64,000 nt of DNA from Artemisia argyi. Taxonomy: Eukaryota; Streptophyta; Magnoliopsida; Asterales; Asteraceae. Made by a program: the position numbers and the translations under genes. The notes beneath the pieces are model-generated. The model saw nothing but the letters and a program-made list of their open reading frames with translations. It made no database searches and was not told where the DNA came from. The stretch covers positions 308,984,857 through 309,048,856 of the forward strand of contig CM060709.1 in NCBI GenBank assembly GCA_030686995.1, read 5' to 3'. Shown piece after piece: positions 13,075 through 24,111 of the stretch (position 1 is its first letter; the number at the start of each line of letters is the position of its first letter).

Positions 13075-15074
13075 TCATTTTGGTATAAAATTATCTTTGT
13101 TTCATCATAATTTTCTTCATCAATGACTTTGTCTTGTTCACACATAACAGTGTACAACCCATGATTGTAATGAAAGGACCCTGAGGTACGCATCAGTGCC
13201 TCAATCCTACGATAAGGAGCGAAGGCTTCTTACTTTTGAGTAGAATTAATCAAACATTTTTTGATTTTCATAATTCTGCTCAAAGGACAAGTATTTCACC
13301 TCAATGAGTATTCACTTGTTGAGGGGGAGTACTTGAAAAACTCATCGTTTGAAAAAAAACAAAAGTTCTTGTTGATATCTCCCCATAACACTCAAAAAGC
13401 ATATTTTAATCAAAAGTTTATCAAAAACAACATCTCATATGCCATTTTTGAGGGTGAGAAAAGTGAATGTGATTAAAATATGAAAGTTCAAAGTTGCTAA
13501 AGTTGTATCTTGTGCGAGCTAGACTCAGAATTGACTTAGGAATTGACGAAACATTAAAGTTAGTAATCTCGAAAAGACTTATCCTCGACGGGTAATAACA
13601 TCAAGTTAGTTACTAGAGCTATTTTTCACCTAAAAGCTGACAATGGAACTCTTTAACAAGCCACGTAAGCGTGTCTCGAAAAGGATTTGTCTTAGTAGAA
13701 ATGTACCGTCTCGAGAAACTTTCTGTGGACTTGACCAGGCCGGGTAATAACTTCAAGCTAGTCTAACTAGTGATGTAAGCGTGTCTCGAATTGGTCTTGT
13801 TCACTGAAAGTGGATCAATTCAAAAAGTGCTTGCTCCTCCCGCATGTGCAAATTTATTTAATACTTATGAGCACATGTGAAGGGGGAGCCCTTCAAAAGT
13901 AAACAAAAAACTCTCAAAGTGTTAAACAAAATGTTTGATAATCACAAACACTTTGAGAAATTTTCAAAGGTTTCTTGGCTACTGTCAGATAATCATGGAG
14001 TTATAAGGTGATTAAGATAGGAAAAACCATCCTATGATCCGCCAGAGCCGGAGGGATCTACCCAAGGACATCACCAATAGTTAGAATTAGAAGTCCTTAG
14101 GTATGATACGAAAAAAGGAGAAAAGAATGAAAGGGGATAGAATGAGTTGAAGAATTAAAAAGAAAAGTAAAGAAAAGGGTGAAAAGAAATAGCCCTCCAT
14201 ATGTTCAACCTTAGGGCAGACACCGGGTTCAATTCATATGCTACTGGTTGTTGCTAAGGAAACACCGGTATTGAAGATAAAGTCGCCATGGACCCAGTGA
14301 CGCAATGCACTAAACCTAAGTGTGCACTTTTCGAGTCTAGAGCCATGAGATACATCAAAGATCTCTTAGGAACACTTAGTATTTCTACAACTGGTGTTCT
14401 ATATCAATGGACACCAGCTGTAAATTATCGAGTCCTTCGTAGATCTTAGCAATCTGCTGAGAACGTTTATGAGAGAATTATAATTGTTTTTCTCAATGAT
14501 TGAACGGAAATTCCTGCCAGGGTCAACATCAAATAGCCCTGACAGCAGGTCACTTCGGTAACTCCATACGGGTTACGCTTAGTGTTAGCGGTGGTTCTTT
14601 AGCGGTCTACAGTCGTGGAGTGATCCCCAGCGACTCACCCAGTCATTGAGCTACTAAGTAGGTCTCATAAGCTCCTTCGGGGGTATCTGACATGGGAACG
14701 ACCTTGATAAGGATTAGAAGGAGTTTTCACACTATGCTGTTGACGAGCTCTAATTCCTTATCTGTAAGTACCGGTTGATTATTGCTAACTGTTTACCTGC
14801 AGGTACATCACCTCCATGATGGTAGATTCCAGTATGCTCATACATACATCTTGAAGCAAATGAAAGCTCCCCCAAAGATCTAAGCACCACAAAGTTCAAA
14901 GAAAGATTCTACGCCAAAAAGAAGAATCTACAAAGTTTAAAGACCAAAGATCAAAGTGTAAGTAAAGGAACTTCGTGCATTTGAAAGTCAAAATCCAAAG
15001 ATGTATGAGCATGTTGGAATGACGGACAACCACCATAGACACAGAAGTGACGATCGGCAGACAACTTCATAACA
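13075..15074 (+). other. 3' noncoding region of element 1
   Basis: No gene seen. It contains two polypurine tracts (13321-13329, 13881-13888) and an imperfect duplication around 13560-13800, both halves with a GGGTAATAAC core and GTAAGCGTGTCTCGAA. The same noncoding region resumes at 17473 after the inserted solo LTR. Confidence 0.6.
13321..13329 (+). other. Polypurine tract copy, GAGGGGGAG
   Basis: Second internal purine tract, about 250 bp after the post-pol ORF and preceded by TTGTT. A third one (AGGGGGAG) follows at 13881-13888. Confidence 0.55.
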
Positions 15075-15079
15075 TGATC

Positions 15080-17467
15080 TGTAAAACCCTAAAATCGGAT
15101 TCAAAAATTTGGTATAAATTTGAAATTTTAAAAACCTTGCGATACGTTTTGAAATCATTAACTAGTTATGTAACATATTAGAAATTTGTACTCATTGATA
15201 TACCTATTAAATTATTTAACCCATATTTAAGATCTATTTAAACCTTCCTTTTTAATTACCCATAAACCCATTAAATCCCTTAAATAAACTTTAAAGCTCA
15301 ATATTAAAATCTTTAAAAACCATACAACCGAAAAACCTTTAAAGCCTTTAATAGCCCATTAAATACTCATAAAATAAATGTTAAGAACATGTATATGTTT
15401 ATGTTATAAAATGGAGTACCTATTCTTGCTCTACTCTCATTCGACCGTCAAAGCAACAACAACACACAACATATTTTTTTTCGATTGTACTACTGCTGTG
15501 ATAATTGTGATCGAGCAAGGGTGTGATTATATATTTTTTTAGTTCGGTCCTGAGTTTTTATAGACATTCGATATTGCTGTCGACCTTGCCAAGGTACCCG
15601 ATATTTCTTTTCTTTTCTTAAACTCTCGAAGATAATAAATCTGTTATTAATCAACCATGCATGCTAGTGTGTAAACCTGATATAGTATCGACCTTTTGGT
15701 TGCTCCTTTTTACTCGACCGAAACTAAACTTAAACAACGTGAATAATAGACCCCATGTTTCACTAACCAATGCAACTTGCAAAATAGTAACCGACCCTCA
15801 TTTTTTTTATATAGCTAATCAACTTTAGTTTTGTTTTTATTCAACCTAAACTGAATTAAAATAAGCTCCATGATTATTCATATTCAACTATATTAAGTTT
15901 TAGAATATTTGATAATATGCATTTAGTAGTATAAGTTTTGCTAGTAATCCGTATAATATAGTCACAAAACAAATGGGTTGTAATTATTAATTTAAAGTTA
16001 CTTAGTTAATATGTAATAAATAGTTTTGGTTATGGTTATTAAAATGTCGAACTAACGTGATCTATATTATTTAGACATAATAATAATTGGTACGTTTCGG
16101 TTAAATAAACTTAATGGCACTGAATGTATTTGAAACCCTAAATGGTAATATTTATTTCGACATTAATTGAAATGTGTCTAGAAACCTAATGATATTTAAT
16201 ACGTATTTGTAACCCTATTTGATCCCTAAATGACATTAATGATATCGTTAAACCCTAAGTTGACTAATGTGGAAAGTTACTAAAAATAGAATGAAACCCT
16301 AAAACGAGTAATCTGATTAACTGATAAGTATTATATGAACCGTAACTCGTGTAGATTTGTTGGAGAAACGTATTGTCTATTGATTCGTCTGTTTCCGTTC
16401 AATTGCATTAAGGTACGGATATTCAGTCTTACTTTTAGAAATTATTTCATTTGCATTTCGTATCGGTACAGATATTCTGGATACCCACTCCTCTTTACAT
16501 CGTTATCGTTGGTTCATTTGTTTGATTATTCGTTTCTCATGATTCGTATTTATTGACTTTGATTCGTACAATGATATAAGCCGTTGATTTGAACCATTGA
16601 TATGATCTTGTTGTTGTGATCCATCTGATATTATCCTATTGTTATGACCCCTTTGATTTGATCCATTTGATTTGACCCATTGCTCAAGGTACTATTCCTA
16701 GTCATGGAGGTACCATGGCCATGTCATTGAGGCACCAATGGCGTGACACTTTTTGTGGAGGTATGATTGATCCACGACGTTCCCTTCTGTTATAATGATT
16801 ATGGTGCATATGGCCATTCTGTTATATGTATGCATAGTCTACTACTTGCATATGTATTCTGTTTTGCAGGGAGCGTATGGATGCATCCTAGGCTAAATGA
16901 ATGATTGGATATTGATTGACTTAGTGTTGGTGTGTATGCCATACACTCCATTTCACTTCTGGTACGTTGGAGCTAGCTACTCCATGTACAATAAAGGAAT
17001 TGACGGTATAATGACTTGTGAAATGAAATGATTGATTGTTTGTTTTGGTATTTGAGCAACTTCCATTACTATCCCTTTTACCATCTATGTATTATCCTTT
17101 GACTTTCATTCTCATATGACCCTTCATATTCTTTATGACATTGTATCTCAGCAGGTTCACATTAGATTGTTCGTTTATTCGTTTATGTTCAGTTATCTTT
17201 CATATGTTTATATCTGTTCACTGAGCATTAGCTCAGCCGCATTTTCTTTTCCCTTCGGCAGGTATCAAGTTGGAGGTTGGGATTGAGTGATGAGTGTAGG
17301 AGCTTTTAGTAGACCAACCCTACCTTAGTATTCTTGGATTTTTTTTCTTCAGATTGTAATGTTGACCTAGTTATCCTTTTATAATAAAGTCTTCCGCTTG
17401 CGTATTTAATGTTCTGATTTGACTCCATAATGTTACACTTTGGCCCTTGTCGGGTTGGGGTGTTACA
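15080..17467 (+). mobile_element. Chromovirus-like Ty3/gypsy solo LTR inside element 1
   Basis: Starts TGTAAAACCC and ends GGGGTGTTACA, 2388 bp, flanked by the 5-bp duplication TGATC (15075-15079 and 17468-17472). The 3' part carries GTCTTCCGCT and the GGGTGTTACA end that I associate with Tekay/Del chromovirus LTRs. There is no coding domain and no second LTR, so this is a solo LTR left by recombination between the two LTRs of a full element. Short open frames inside (for example near 16335) look spurious. Confidence 0.85.
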
Positions 17468-17606
17468 TGATCACTATCACATCGATCAACAAAGAATGAA
17501 GTACTAAGAACGATGAAAGATTTTGCTAACTATTTTTGAGGACCTCAACTAGAAAGTCAAAGTATAGAAGATGACGACATCGAGCAACCTTTAATGACCA
17601 ACACAT

Positions 17607-17615
17607 AGGGGGAGA
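17607..17615 (+). other. Functional polypurine tract of element 1
   Basis: AGGGGGAGA one base before the TG start of the 3' LTR, the normal position of the plus-strand primer. Confidence 0.75.
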
Positions 17616-17616
17616 T

Positions 17617-17958
17617 TGTTCGGAATAGACTTTATTATTTCAAGTGTCGTTCATTGAATTTTGTAATAGGTTGCATTATTAAGTTAGTACTTTAGTGAAT
17701 TAATATGTTTTATTAAGTTTTATGCTAAGCATATAGGTTTGGTAAAAGTCTAAGGGCCTAGTTTGTAATATTTGCATAGTTTGGTGAAGCCCTAGACTAC
17801 ACCTATAAATAGCCTTGTAACCCCTCATTAGAGGGTGTTCTTAATATTATCATTTGTCTTTCATTTCATTTATAAGGGTTCCTTCCACTCTCTCTCTCTC
17901 TACTTACTTTCTCTCTCTAGAAATCTTAGTGGTTATGTTGTAAAATGGTGACCTAACA
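17617..17958 (+). repeat. 3' LTR of element 1
   Basis: Runs from TGTTCGGAAT to CCTAACA, giving inverted TGTT...AACA ends. A TATA box (CTATAAATAG) is at 17804-17812, followed by a CT-rich tract at 17885-17920. The right edge abuts coding sequence of element 2; ACCTC (17959-17963) is the expected half of the target duplication, and its partner is outside the window. At 342 bp it is short for a Sirevirus. Confidence 0.65.
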
Positions 17959-18695
17959 ACCTCCCCATTCCAAAGTTCTGAAGCCTTACACATATTTTGA
18001 AAAACTTTTGGCTTAAGACAGGGGGTTTTATAAACTCTTTTGTGTGTTTGCAGTGGAAATTCATTTAGCACTGCTTGCACAAACCTTGGATACATCAAAA
18101 ATTTATATAAACTCTTTACATTGCCTTTCATATTATTGAAAATAAACTTTGAAAAATTGAAAGTCCTATCAGTTGCTAAGCAAACCAAAGGATAAGCCAT
18201 AGTTGATGCAAATTGTTCATAAGATGTTTTCTTAGGACTTAGGCAATGTGAAAGAGTATGAATGAAAAATCTCCAATGGGGACAAAAACATCCTTTTCTG
18301 AAAGTAACTTTTTGATCAGATGTATCATACCCCATGGAAGCAATATATTTGAAAATATCTGAATTAGGTAATGTGATGATACCATTGAGATCATCCAATT
18401 GGAGAATTCTCCTCAAGGATGACTCAGTAACATCAATAGTTACCCCATCGACTGTGGCTCTAAGAGCTTCCACATATTCTTGTGTGTCTCCCTGTTCAAT
18501 AGTTATGGACTCCATAGTGTTCCAGAACTGTTTGATATGAGAAACATAGATTGTGGGATTGACAATTAAAGCATACCTTATATGGGTAGTATTGAGAAAA
18601 TACACAATCTGATGAAAAACAGGGCCACTCTTTTCATTTGACTTTTGTAAATAGGCCATTTGATTGTGCTCCTCAGCAAAGTTTAGAATCTCCAT
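17904..18695 (-). pseudogene. Post-pol ORF of element 2 (env-position protein), 3' truncated
   Basis: Open from ATG 18695 leftward for 263 codons. Codons left of 17959 come from the LTR of element 1, so about 245 native residues remain and the C-terminus is lost. The architecture parallels the element 1 ORF: a tract with IYVSHIKQFWNT, then LRRILQLDDLNG, a Cys/His/Trp segment (CFCPHWRFF), NFSKFIFNNM and a FLMYPRFVQ helix ending in NEFP. No signal peptide or transmembrane run is visible. A minus-strand TATA box at 18759-18768 lies about 65 bp before the ATG, so it may have had its own promoter. Function unknown. Confidence 0.75.
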
Positions 18696-18758
18696 GATTT
18701 TGTGAGAAAAATATAAGAGTGTTAGTAAGCGTGAATGATGATCAAGCCGTATGAGAAT

Positions 18759-18768
18759 GTATATATAC
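18759..18768 (-). promoter_or_regulatory. TATA box for the post-pol ORF of element 2
   Basis: On the minus strand the sequence reads TAGTATATATACATTC. The ATG is about 65 nt downstream, leaving room for a start site and a leader of about 35 nt. Predicted by position and sequence only. Confidence 0.5.
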
Positions 18769-18769
18769 T

Positions 18770-19550
18770 AATAGGGTTTGGAGAATAAAGCGTAATGTGA
18801 ATTATCTTTAGAATGAATTTATCTTTGGAAAAGAATAAATTAAAATAGGTAAGTGGATAATTCACAAAAAATTTACCCTATTAATAAGGAAACACGGTTA
18901 TTTACAACGGTTAGTTAAAAATCGAGATTACTGACACAACAGTTGTAACGGCTAGTTCACCAGTGGTAAAAATTACTCTTAAAGTGGTAACTGTGAACTA
19001 GCAGTGGTAAATTTTCACAAAATTTTCAAGAGCAGTGGTAAGTAAAGCAAGTAAAGTTCAGCTGCTCTAAGCATAGTTTTTAGCAAACTAACAGCTATCA
19101 ACGGATTTGATATGTCTTTACCATGAGCCGTTTGCTATGGACTAGTCAACTCTTCATCACTTGGAATATGGTGAGTTGATGACCATATAGATTTTGGTAA
19201 ACTATCAACCATAAACGGATTTGATAAGTCTTTACCAGTAGCCGTTTGCTCTGGACTAGTTGATTCTTATGTTGATTAGACATGGTGAATCAATAACCAT
19301 TTGTTGTGTGTCTTAGATACATACCTTATAACTCCAATCACTCATCAAATATTGGTTGGTACTTTGCATAAGCAGTAAACACCAAACCTAACCAATATAG
19401 TTTAACCCAAAGTAACTTTTTGACCAAGTTACTATTCACAAAATATCTCTTCAAAGTCAACCCGATAATATCCAAATTTACTCCTCCAACCTACCAAAAC
19501 AGATAAGAGTAAATAACTCTCATTAATTAACCCTGGGCCTTGACTTTGCT
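18770..19550. promoter_or_regulatory. Divergent intergenic region, candidate bidirectional promoter in element 2
   Basis: 780 bp between two outward-facing TATA boxes. It contains four (C)AGTGGTAA words at 18961-19045 and an imperfect 114-bp tandem duplication (19081-19310). No coding sequence is seen inside. Confidence 0.5.
19081..19310. repeat. Imperfect tandem duplication, period 114 bp
   Basis: Two units share ACGGATTTGAT, GTCTTTACCA, AGCCGTTTGCT and GGACTAGT in the same order (first ACGGATTTGAT at 19101, second at 19215). Divergence between the units is substantial, so the duplication is not recent. Confidence 0.7.
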
Positions 19551-19559
19551 TATAAAAGG
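19551..19559 (+). promoter_or_regulatory. TATA box for the antisense ORF
   Basis: TATAAAAGG, a near-consensus plant TATA box, 73 bp before the ATG at 19624. A/C-rich sequence with CAAAAC and CAATCTTC follows, typical of a plant start region and leader. Confidence 0.6.
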
Positions 19560-19623
19560 GGGCTCAAAACACAAAAGTATTCATCAAAAGCAATCTTCAA
19601 TTTCACAAACCCTAAACATCATC

Positions 19624-20079
19624 ATGAGCTGGTTTCCATTAATCTACATCTCATCTGATGACACATCTGATGAGGAAATCAGTTACGGTTCCGATTCAGA
19701 AGAACTGTCAGCTGGATGGAGTGGATATTTTCCTCCAAGTGCTGCAACAACTACATCATCTAACATGAAGCCAAACAAGAAAGTCTCAGCTGCTCCTACT
19801 CCATCCTTGGAATTTTACTCAAGTTTTACTTCAGATGACGATGATCCTACCTACACCCTGTCCAAGGAGCTCCCAAAAGCCCTCACTACAGCTCTGGAGT
19901 CAGCCATAGTTAACATGAAGTGGCCTGCACTTGAAAAGCCTTCAAGACTTCCAAAGCCTCCTAAGCAAGTACTAGGCCTTGCTTGTCCAAGAAAGCAACT
20001 CTCTTTTGATGACAAGAGAAAGAAAGCTTCTAAGGGTAAGCATGACTATGAGGGTAAAGGCAAGAAGCCCATGGAGTAG
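19624..20079 (+). CDS. Antisense accessory ORF in element 2, acidic N-terminus and basic C-terminus, 151 aa
   Basis: An uninterrupted 151-codon frame on the strand opposite to gag-pol. I chose ATG 19624 because the frame upstream of it has only a TTG and the TATA box at 19551 would give a leader of about 40 nt. The N-terminus reads MSWFPLIYISSDDTSDEE, a hydrophobic core followed by acid and serine, like a SUMO-interacting motif with CK2-type sites. Further acidic clusters are SDSEE and TSDDDD. The middle is Pro/Ser-rich, and the last 35 residues are strongly basic (DDKRKKASKGKHDYEGKGKK), like a nuclear-localisation tail. I recognise no family. It is intact while pol beside it is broken. Antisense ORFs are known in some gypsy (Tat-lineage) elements; I know of none in this position in copia. 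Confidence 0.55.
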   Translation: MSWFPLIYISSDDTSDEEISYGSDSEELSAGWSGYFPPSAATTTSSNMKPNKKVSAAPTPSLEFYSSFTSDDDDPTYTLSKELPKALTTALESAIVNMKWPALEKPSRLPKPPKQVLGLACPRKQLSFDDKRKKASKGKHDYEGKGKKPME

Positions 20080-20246
20080 CTTGTATGAAGATTTGGGTGT
20101 TAGGTTGTGAAGCTTTGTGATTTGTGATGTCGTTTTTATGTTTGTCTCTTTGGTTGATTGTACTCTGTATCTTTGAAATTTATGAATGAAAGTACTTTAA
20201 TCTTTTTCTTTTACCACTGAGAGAACAAATCTTTTCACTGTTAGTA

Positions 20247-22141
20247 TCATGGTTTCCACTGTGCTTTAATTCCTCCATAATCCAACAACTGATTCTGAAG
20301 CCATAAGATCTTAGCACAACAGCTAGCAGCAGCTACATATTCTGCTTCAGTTGTTGAAGTAGCCACCATTGTCTGTTTCTTGCATTGCCATGACACCAAT
20401 CTACATCCAAGAAATTGACATCCTCCTGTAGTTGACCTCCTATCCAAACTTGCACCAGCATAATCACTATTTGAGTATGTGATCAACTCCATAGGAGATT
20501 CTCTTGGATACCACAATCCTAGATTAGGATATGTCTTCAAATACCTAAAAATCTTCTCTACTGCTGTCATATGTGATGTCTTTGGAGTAACTTGAAATCT
20601 TGCACAAGCACATCCAGCAAACATAATGTCTGGTCTTGATGAAGTAAGATACATCAAAGAACCAATCATAGATCTATAAGTATGCACATCAACATCTGCT
20701 CCACTAGCATTTTTCAACAACAGATGAGTAGTCTTATCAGCAGGGGTATTTGAAGGTTTTGCATCAATAAAGTTAAACTTCCTTATAATCTCAGTTACAT
20801 ACTTGTCTTGACTGATAAAGATGCCATCTTTTCTTTGTTGTACTTGCAGCCCCAAAAAGAAAGTAAGTTCTCCCATAGAACTCATTTGGAATTCATCTTT
20901 CATTAACTTTTCAAACTCTTTGCACATCTCATGTCTAGTAGATCCAAAGATGATATCAGTAACATATACTTGAACTAGTAGAATATCACCCTTGTCTTTC
21001 TTGATGAACAAAGTTTGATCAATCTTACCTCTATGAAACCCATTGTTCAACAGATAATTAGCTAAGGTTTCATACCACTTCCTTGGAGCTTGATGTAAGC
21101 CATAAAGAGCCTTAACCACTTTATACACTTTATTAGGGTGTTGAGGATCTTCAAAGCCTGGAGGTTGAGAGACATAGACCTCCTCATCAATCTTTCCATA
21201 AAGGAAGGCACTTTTGACATCCATTTGATTGACAGTAAAGCCCATAAAGGATGCATAGGCTAAAAACAATCTGATAGCCTTAATCCTTGCAACAGGAGCA
21301 AAAACTTCTTCATAATCAATACCCTCCTCCTGAGTGTATCCTTGAGCAACCAATCTAGCATTGTTCCTGATAACAATACCTCTTTCATTTTTCTTATTTC
21401 TGAAAACCCACTTAGTACCAATCACCTTCATTCCATCAGGCAAATCACAAAGAACCCAAACCTTCTGAAGTTTGAATTGCAATAGTTCCTCTTGCATTGC
21501 TTCAACCCAGCTTGATTCTTTTAAAGCCTTATAGACATTCTTAGGCTCCACTTGTGATAGAAAACAGAAAAACAGACATTCATTCTTGTTAGTATGCTTC
21601 TTGGACTCATAAACTTCACTAATGAACCCATGAGCATCATCCTTCTTTGTCTGCCTTCTTGTCTTCACACCTGATTGTAGCTCACCAATAACATTTTCAA
21701 GTGGATGCACTTTGTGAATTGAAGTCTGTGATCTACTAGGAATATTATATGTTTTAGGCATGTTTGTGATATCAACATCACAAGGTGTTTCCTAAGTTGA
21801 ACTTTCCACATTTGGACCATCAGTGGAAACTTCTGTTGGAGCAGTGGGAATTGGATTACCACTGCTTGCAGGAATTTCTTTATTCAAAACATCAAAATTT
21901 ACAACATTTGCATCATTTCTGTTTCAGAATTCTTTGAAGGTTGTGAGTCTTCATTATTATCAACAAAGTCTCAAAGTGGCATAACAATTTGATCTTTATC
22001 ATCTTCATCATCTTTGCAAGATTCATCTTCATCAATAAATTCTTCTGATTCTTCAAGATTATTGTCTCTTGTACCTGAGGTAATAGGTACATAATTCATT
22101 GTATTTGATAAAGTTTCAAGATCAAATAACCATTCTGGTCC
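20247..22141 (-). pseudogene. copia reverse transcriptase and truncated RNase H, element 2
   Basis: A 504-codon frame at 21761-20247 covers RT from [12 protein letters not shown] through [12 protein letters not shown]. The catalytic box reads YVTDIIF instead of YVDD, so one catalytic Asp is lost. RNase H starts at about 20495 with YSNSDYAG, where the usual first Asp is Asn, and includes STTEAEY, but stops at GGIKAQWKP. About 60-80 residues of the normal C-terminus are missing. The part right of 21761 is the acidic integrase-RT linker, with stops and frame changes. The RT is predicted inactive. Confidence 0.87.
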
Positions 22142-23506
22142 TCAACCTGCTATGTTAGTTTTATTTTCAAGGAACTCAACATGCAAATTCTCTTCAATCT
22201 TTTTTGTTCTTAAGTTATAAACTCTAAAAGCCTTGCTAGCCATAGAATATCCAACAAAGAAGCCTTCATCTGACTTTTCTTCAAACTTTCCCAAATGATC
22301 AATGGTATTGAGAATTGTGACATGACATCCAAATGGCCTCATAAAATCCAAAATTGGGGGTCTTCCTCTGAATAGCTCATAAGGTGTCTTGTTCTTTGTC
22401 TTCACCACTAAAACCCTGTTCTGAATATAACAAGCAGTGTTAACTGCTTCAGCCCAAAAAGTCACTGGTAGCTTAGAATCAACTAACATGGTTCTAGCAG
22501 CCTCAATTAGTGTTCTGTTTCTTCTTTCAGCAACCCCATTTTGCTGAGGTGTTCTTGCAACACTAAATTCTCTTTTAATACCTTTGTCTCTGCATAAATC
22601 ATCCATAACTTTGTTCTTGAACTCTGTACCATTGTCACACCTGATGGTTTTGATCTTCTTATCAAGTTGGTTTTCAACTTCATTGATAAAAGTCTAGAGG
22701 ATGCCAGTGGTTTCATCCTTGGTTCTTAAGAAGAAAACCCATGTAAATCTACTAAAATCATCAGTTACAACAAGACAATACTTCTTCAAATTTATGCTGC
22801 TTACAGAAGTAGGACCAAACAAGTCCATATGCAACATGTAAAATGGATGATCAATAGAATTATATGCCTTGGTCTTGCATGAAGCTCTGTGTTGCTTGCC
22901 TTTAAGACAGGCAACACATGTTTGGTCATTCTCAAATCTTTTCTCTGGTAGACCTCTGACTAGACCATCTTTCACAATCTTGTTAATGGTCTTGAAATTA
23001 ACATGACCAAGTCTTCTGTGCCAAAGCATGGATTTATCCAAAGTGGCTTTTGCAAGCAAACAAGTAACATCATCTTTAGCCACTATGTTCTTCATGTCTA
23101 TGCTATATAGATTGCCTTTTCTAGGGATTTTAAGTAAAATATCACTTTCATCAGGTAGCTTGTAATCCTTAGATAAGATATAGCATTCATCTTCTGTGAA
23201 TAGAACTCGATGTTTCTTGTCACACATCCGTGACACACTAAATAGATTGTACTTGAGTTCTTTCACATAATATACATTCTCAAAGTCCAAGTTTGCAGCC
23301 TTGATAGTTCCTTTGCCAGAAACCTTTCCACCAATACCACCTCCAAAGCTAACAAATTGTCCATCATATGGTTTGAAATCTGAAAGACAGGACTTATTGC
23401 CAGTCATGTGCCTGGAACATCCACTGTCTGAATATCCTTGATCTTCTTTAGGCTTTGAATGTCCTTGAACATAAAATAAAGGAATTATTTCCTTTTGGGG
23501 ACCCAA
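22142..23506 (-). pseudogene. copia protease and integrase, element 2
   Basis: The protease motif DSGCSRHMTG is near 23430-23400. The GAG-pre-integrase zinc block has LWHRRLGHVNF and CVACLKGK. Integrase core: MLHMDLFGP, then a stop at 22694-22696 after the DDFSRFTWVFFL segment, a frame change, a DNGTEFK region and VAERRNRTL in the frame 22606-22142. The frame upstream (23485-24111) is offset, so a frameshift lies near 23490-23506. Three breaks in all; nonfunctional. Confidence 0.85.
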
Positions 23507-24106
23507 GCCACAAATGACTTGGATCTGCCTCGTGTATCAATATAATTATATCTATCAAAGGTCATTGATACACCATTGGGATTGTTTGAGGTGATAGTTC
23601 CTTTTGGTTTCCATTCCCAACGTGCTGAGGCCTTAACAGCATTTCCCACATTTACCCTTTTGTTGTTCACAGAACCACCAGTGGAAACTTTTGGCCTTGC
23701 AGTGGTAACTGCTGGCTTTGCAGTGGCAACTGCTGGTTTTGAAATTTTAGGTATCCACTTGTGGTTATTGTAAACTTTCTTTTCAAAATAGGTCTTTTTC
23801 CCTGTTTGTGCAGATTTAACAAAAGTTGTAATTGGATTTGCACTTTTAATAGGAGACTTAGGGTAAACTCTGTTTATTTTTCTGGCAGTGGCAACTGCTG
23901 GTTTTGCAGTGGAAAGAGATTTGATGCCAGAATTTAACAAAACAGACCTAGGAATCATCTTACTTAGTGGATTTGGGTGAGTAAAATTATTAGCATTATT
24001 TCCATTCACCCTGGTATTCCCAAACCCTTCCCTTCTACCCATGTGATAGTTACAATTATAGTGAAGATGATCAAAACTACCACATATGTAACAAGGTTTG
24101 TTGTTG
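23485..24106 (-). pseudogene. Gag-protease linker with second zinc knuckle, element 2
   Basis: Begins at the element 5 insertion with a CCHC knuckle, CYICGSFDHLHYNC (CX2CX4HX4C), near 24090-24050. A basic, Ala/Thr/Val/Pro-rich tract follows, with repeated KPAVATA / KPAVTTARPKVST units. Those peptide repeats are encoded by the DNA word GCAGTGG(T/C)AAC, which also occurs in the noncoding parts of this element. The N-terminal half of this segment lies at 32885-33205, separated by the 8.8-kb insertion. Confidence 0.7.
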
Positions 24107-24111
24107 AACAC
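24107..24111. other. Left target-site duplication of element 5 (AACAC)
   Basis: AACAC directly before TGATGAGGCG; the same five bases follow the 3' LTR at 32880-32884. Confidence 0.85.

Larger units (their letters stand above)
1..17958 (+). mobile_element. Element 1: decayed Sirevirus-type Ty1/copia retrotransposon, 5' end outside the window
   Basis: Order is gag, CCHC knuckle, long coiled-coil spacer, protease, integrase, RT, RNase H, a long noncoding stretch, a large post-pol ORF, several polypurine tracts and a 342-bp 3' LTR. PR-IN-RT-RH is the Ty1/copia order; a post-pol ORF plus repeated polypurine tracts is the Sirevirus pattern. Every coding block has stops or frameshifts, so the copy is dead. 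A later solo LTR (15080-17467) interrupts its 3' noncoding part. The 5' LTR and left target-site duplication lie outside the window. The right junction at 17958/17959 falls inside the post-pol ORF of element 2, which suggests this element inserted into element 2. Confidence 0.8.
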
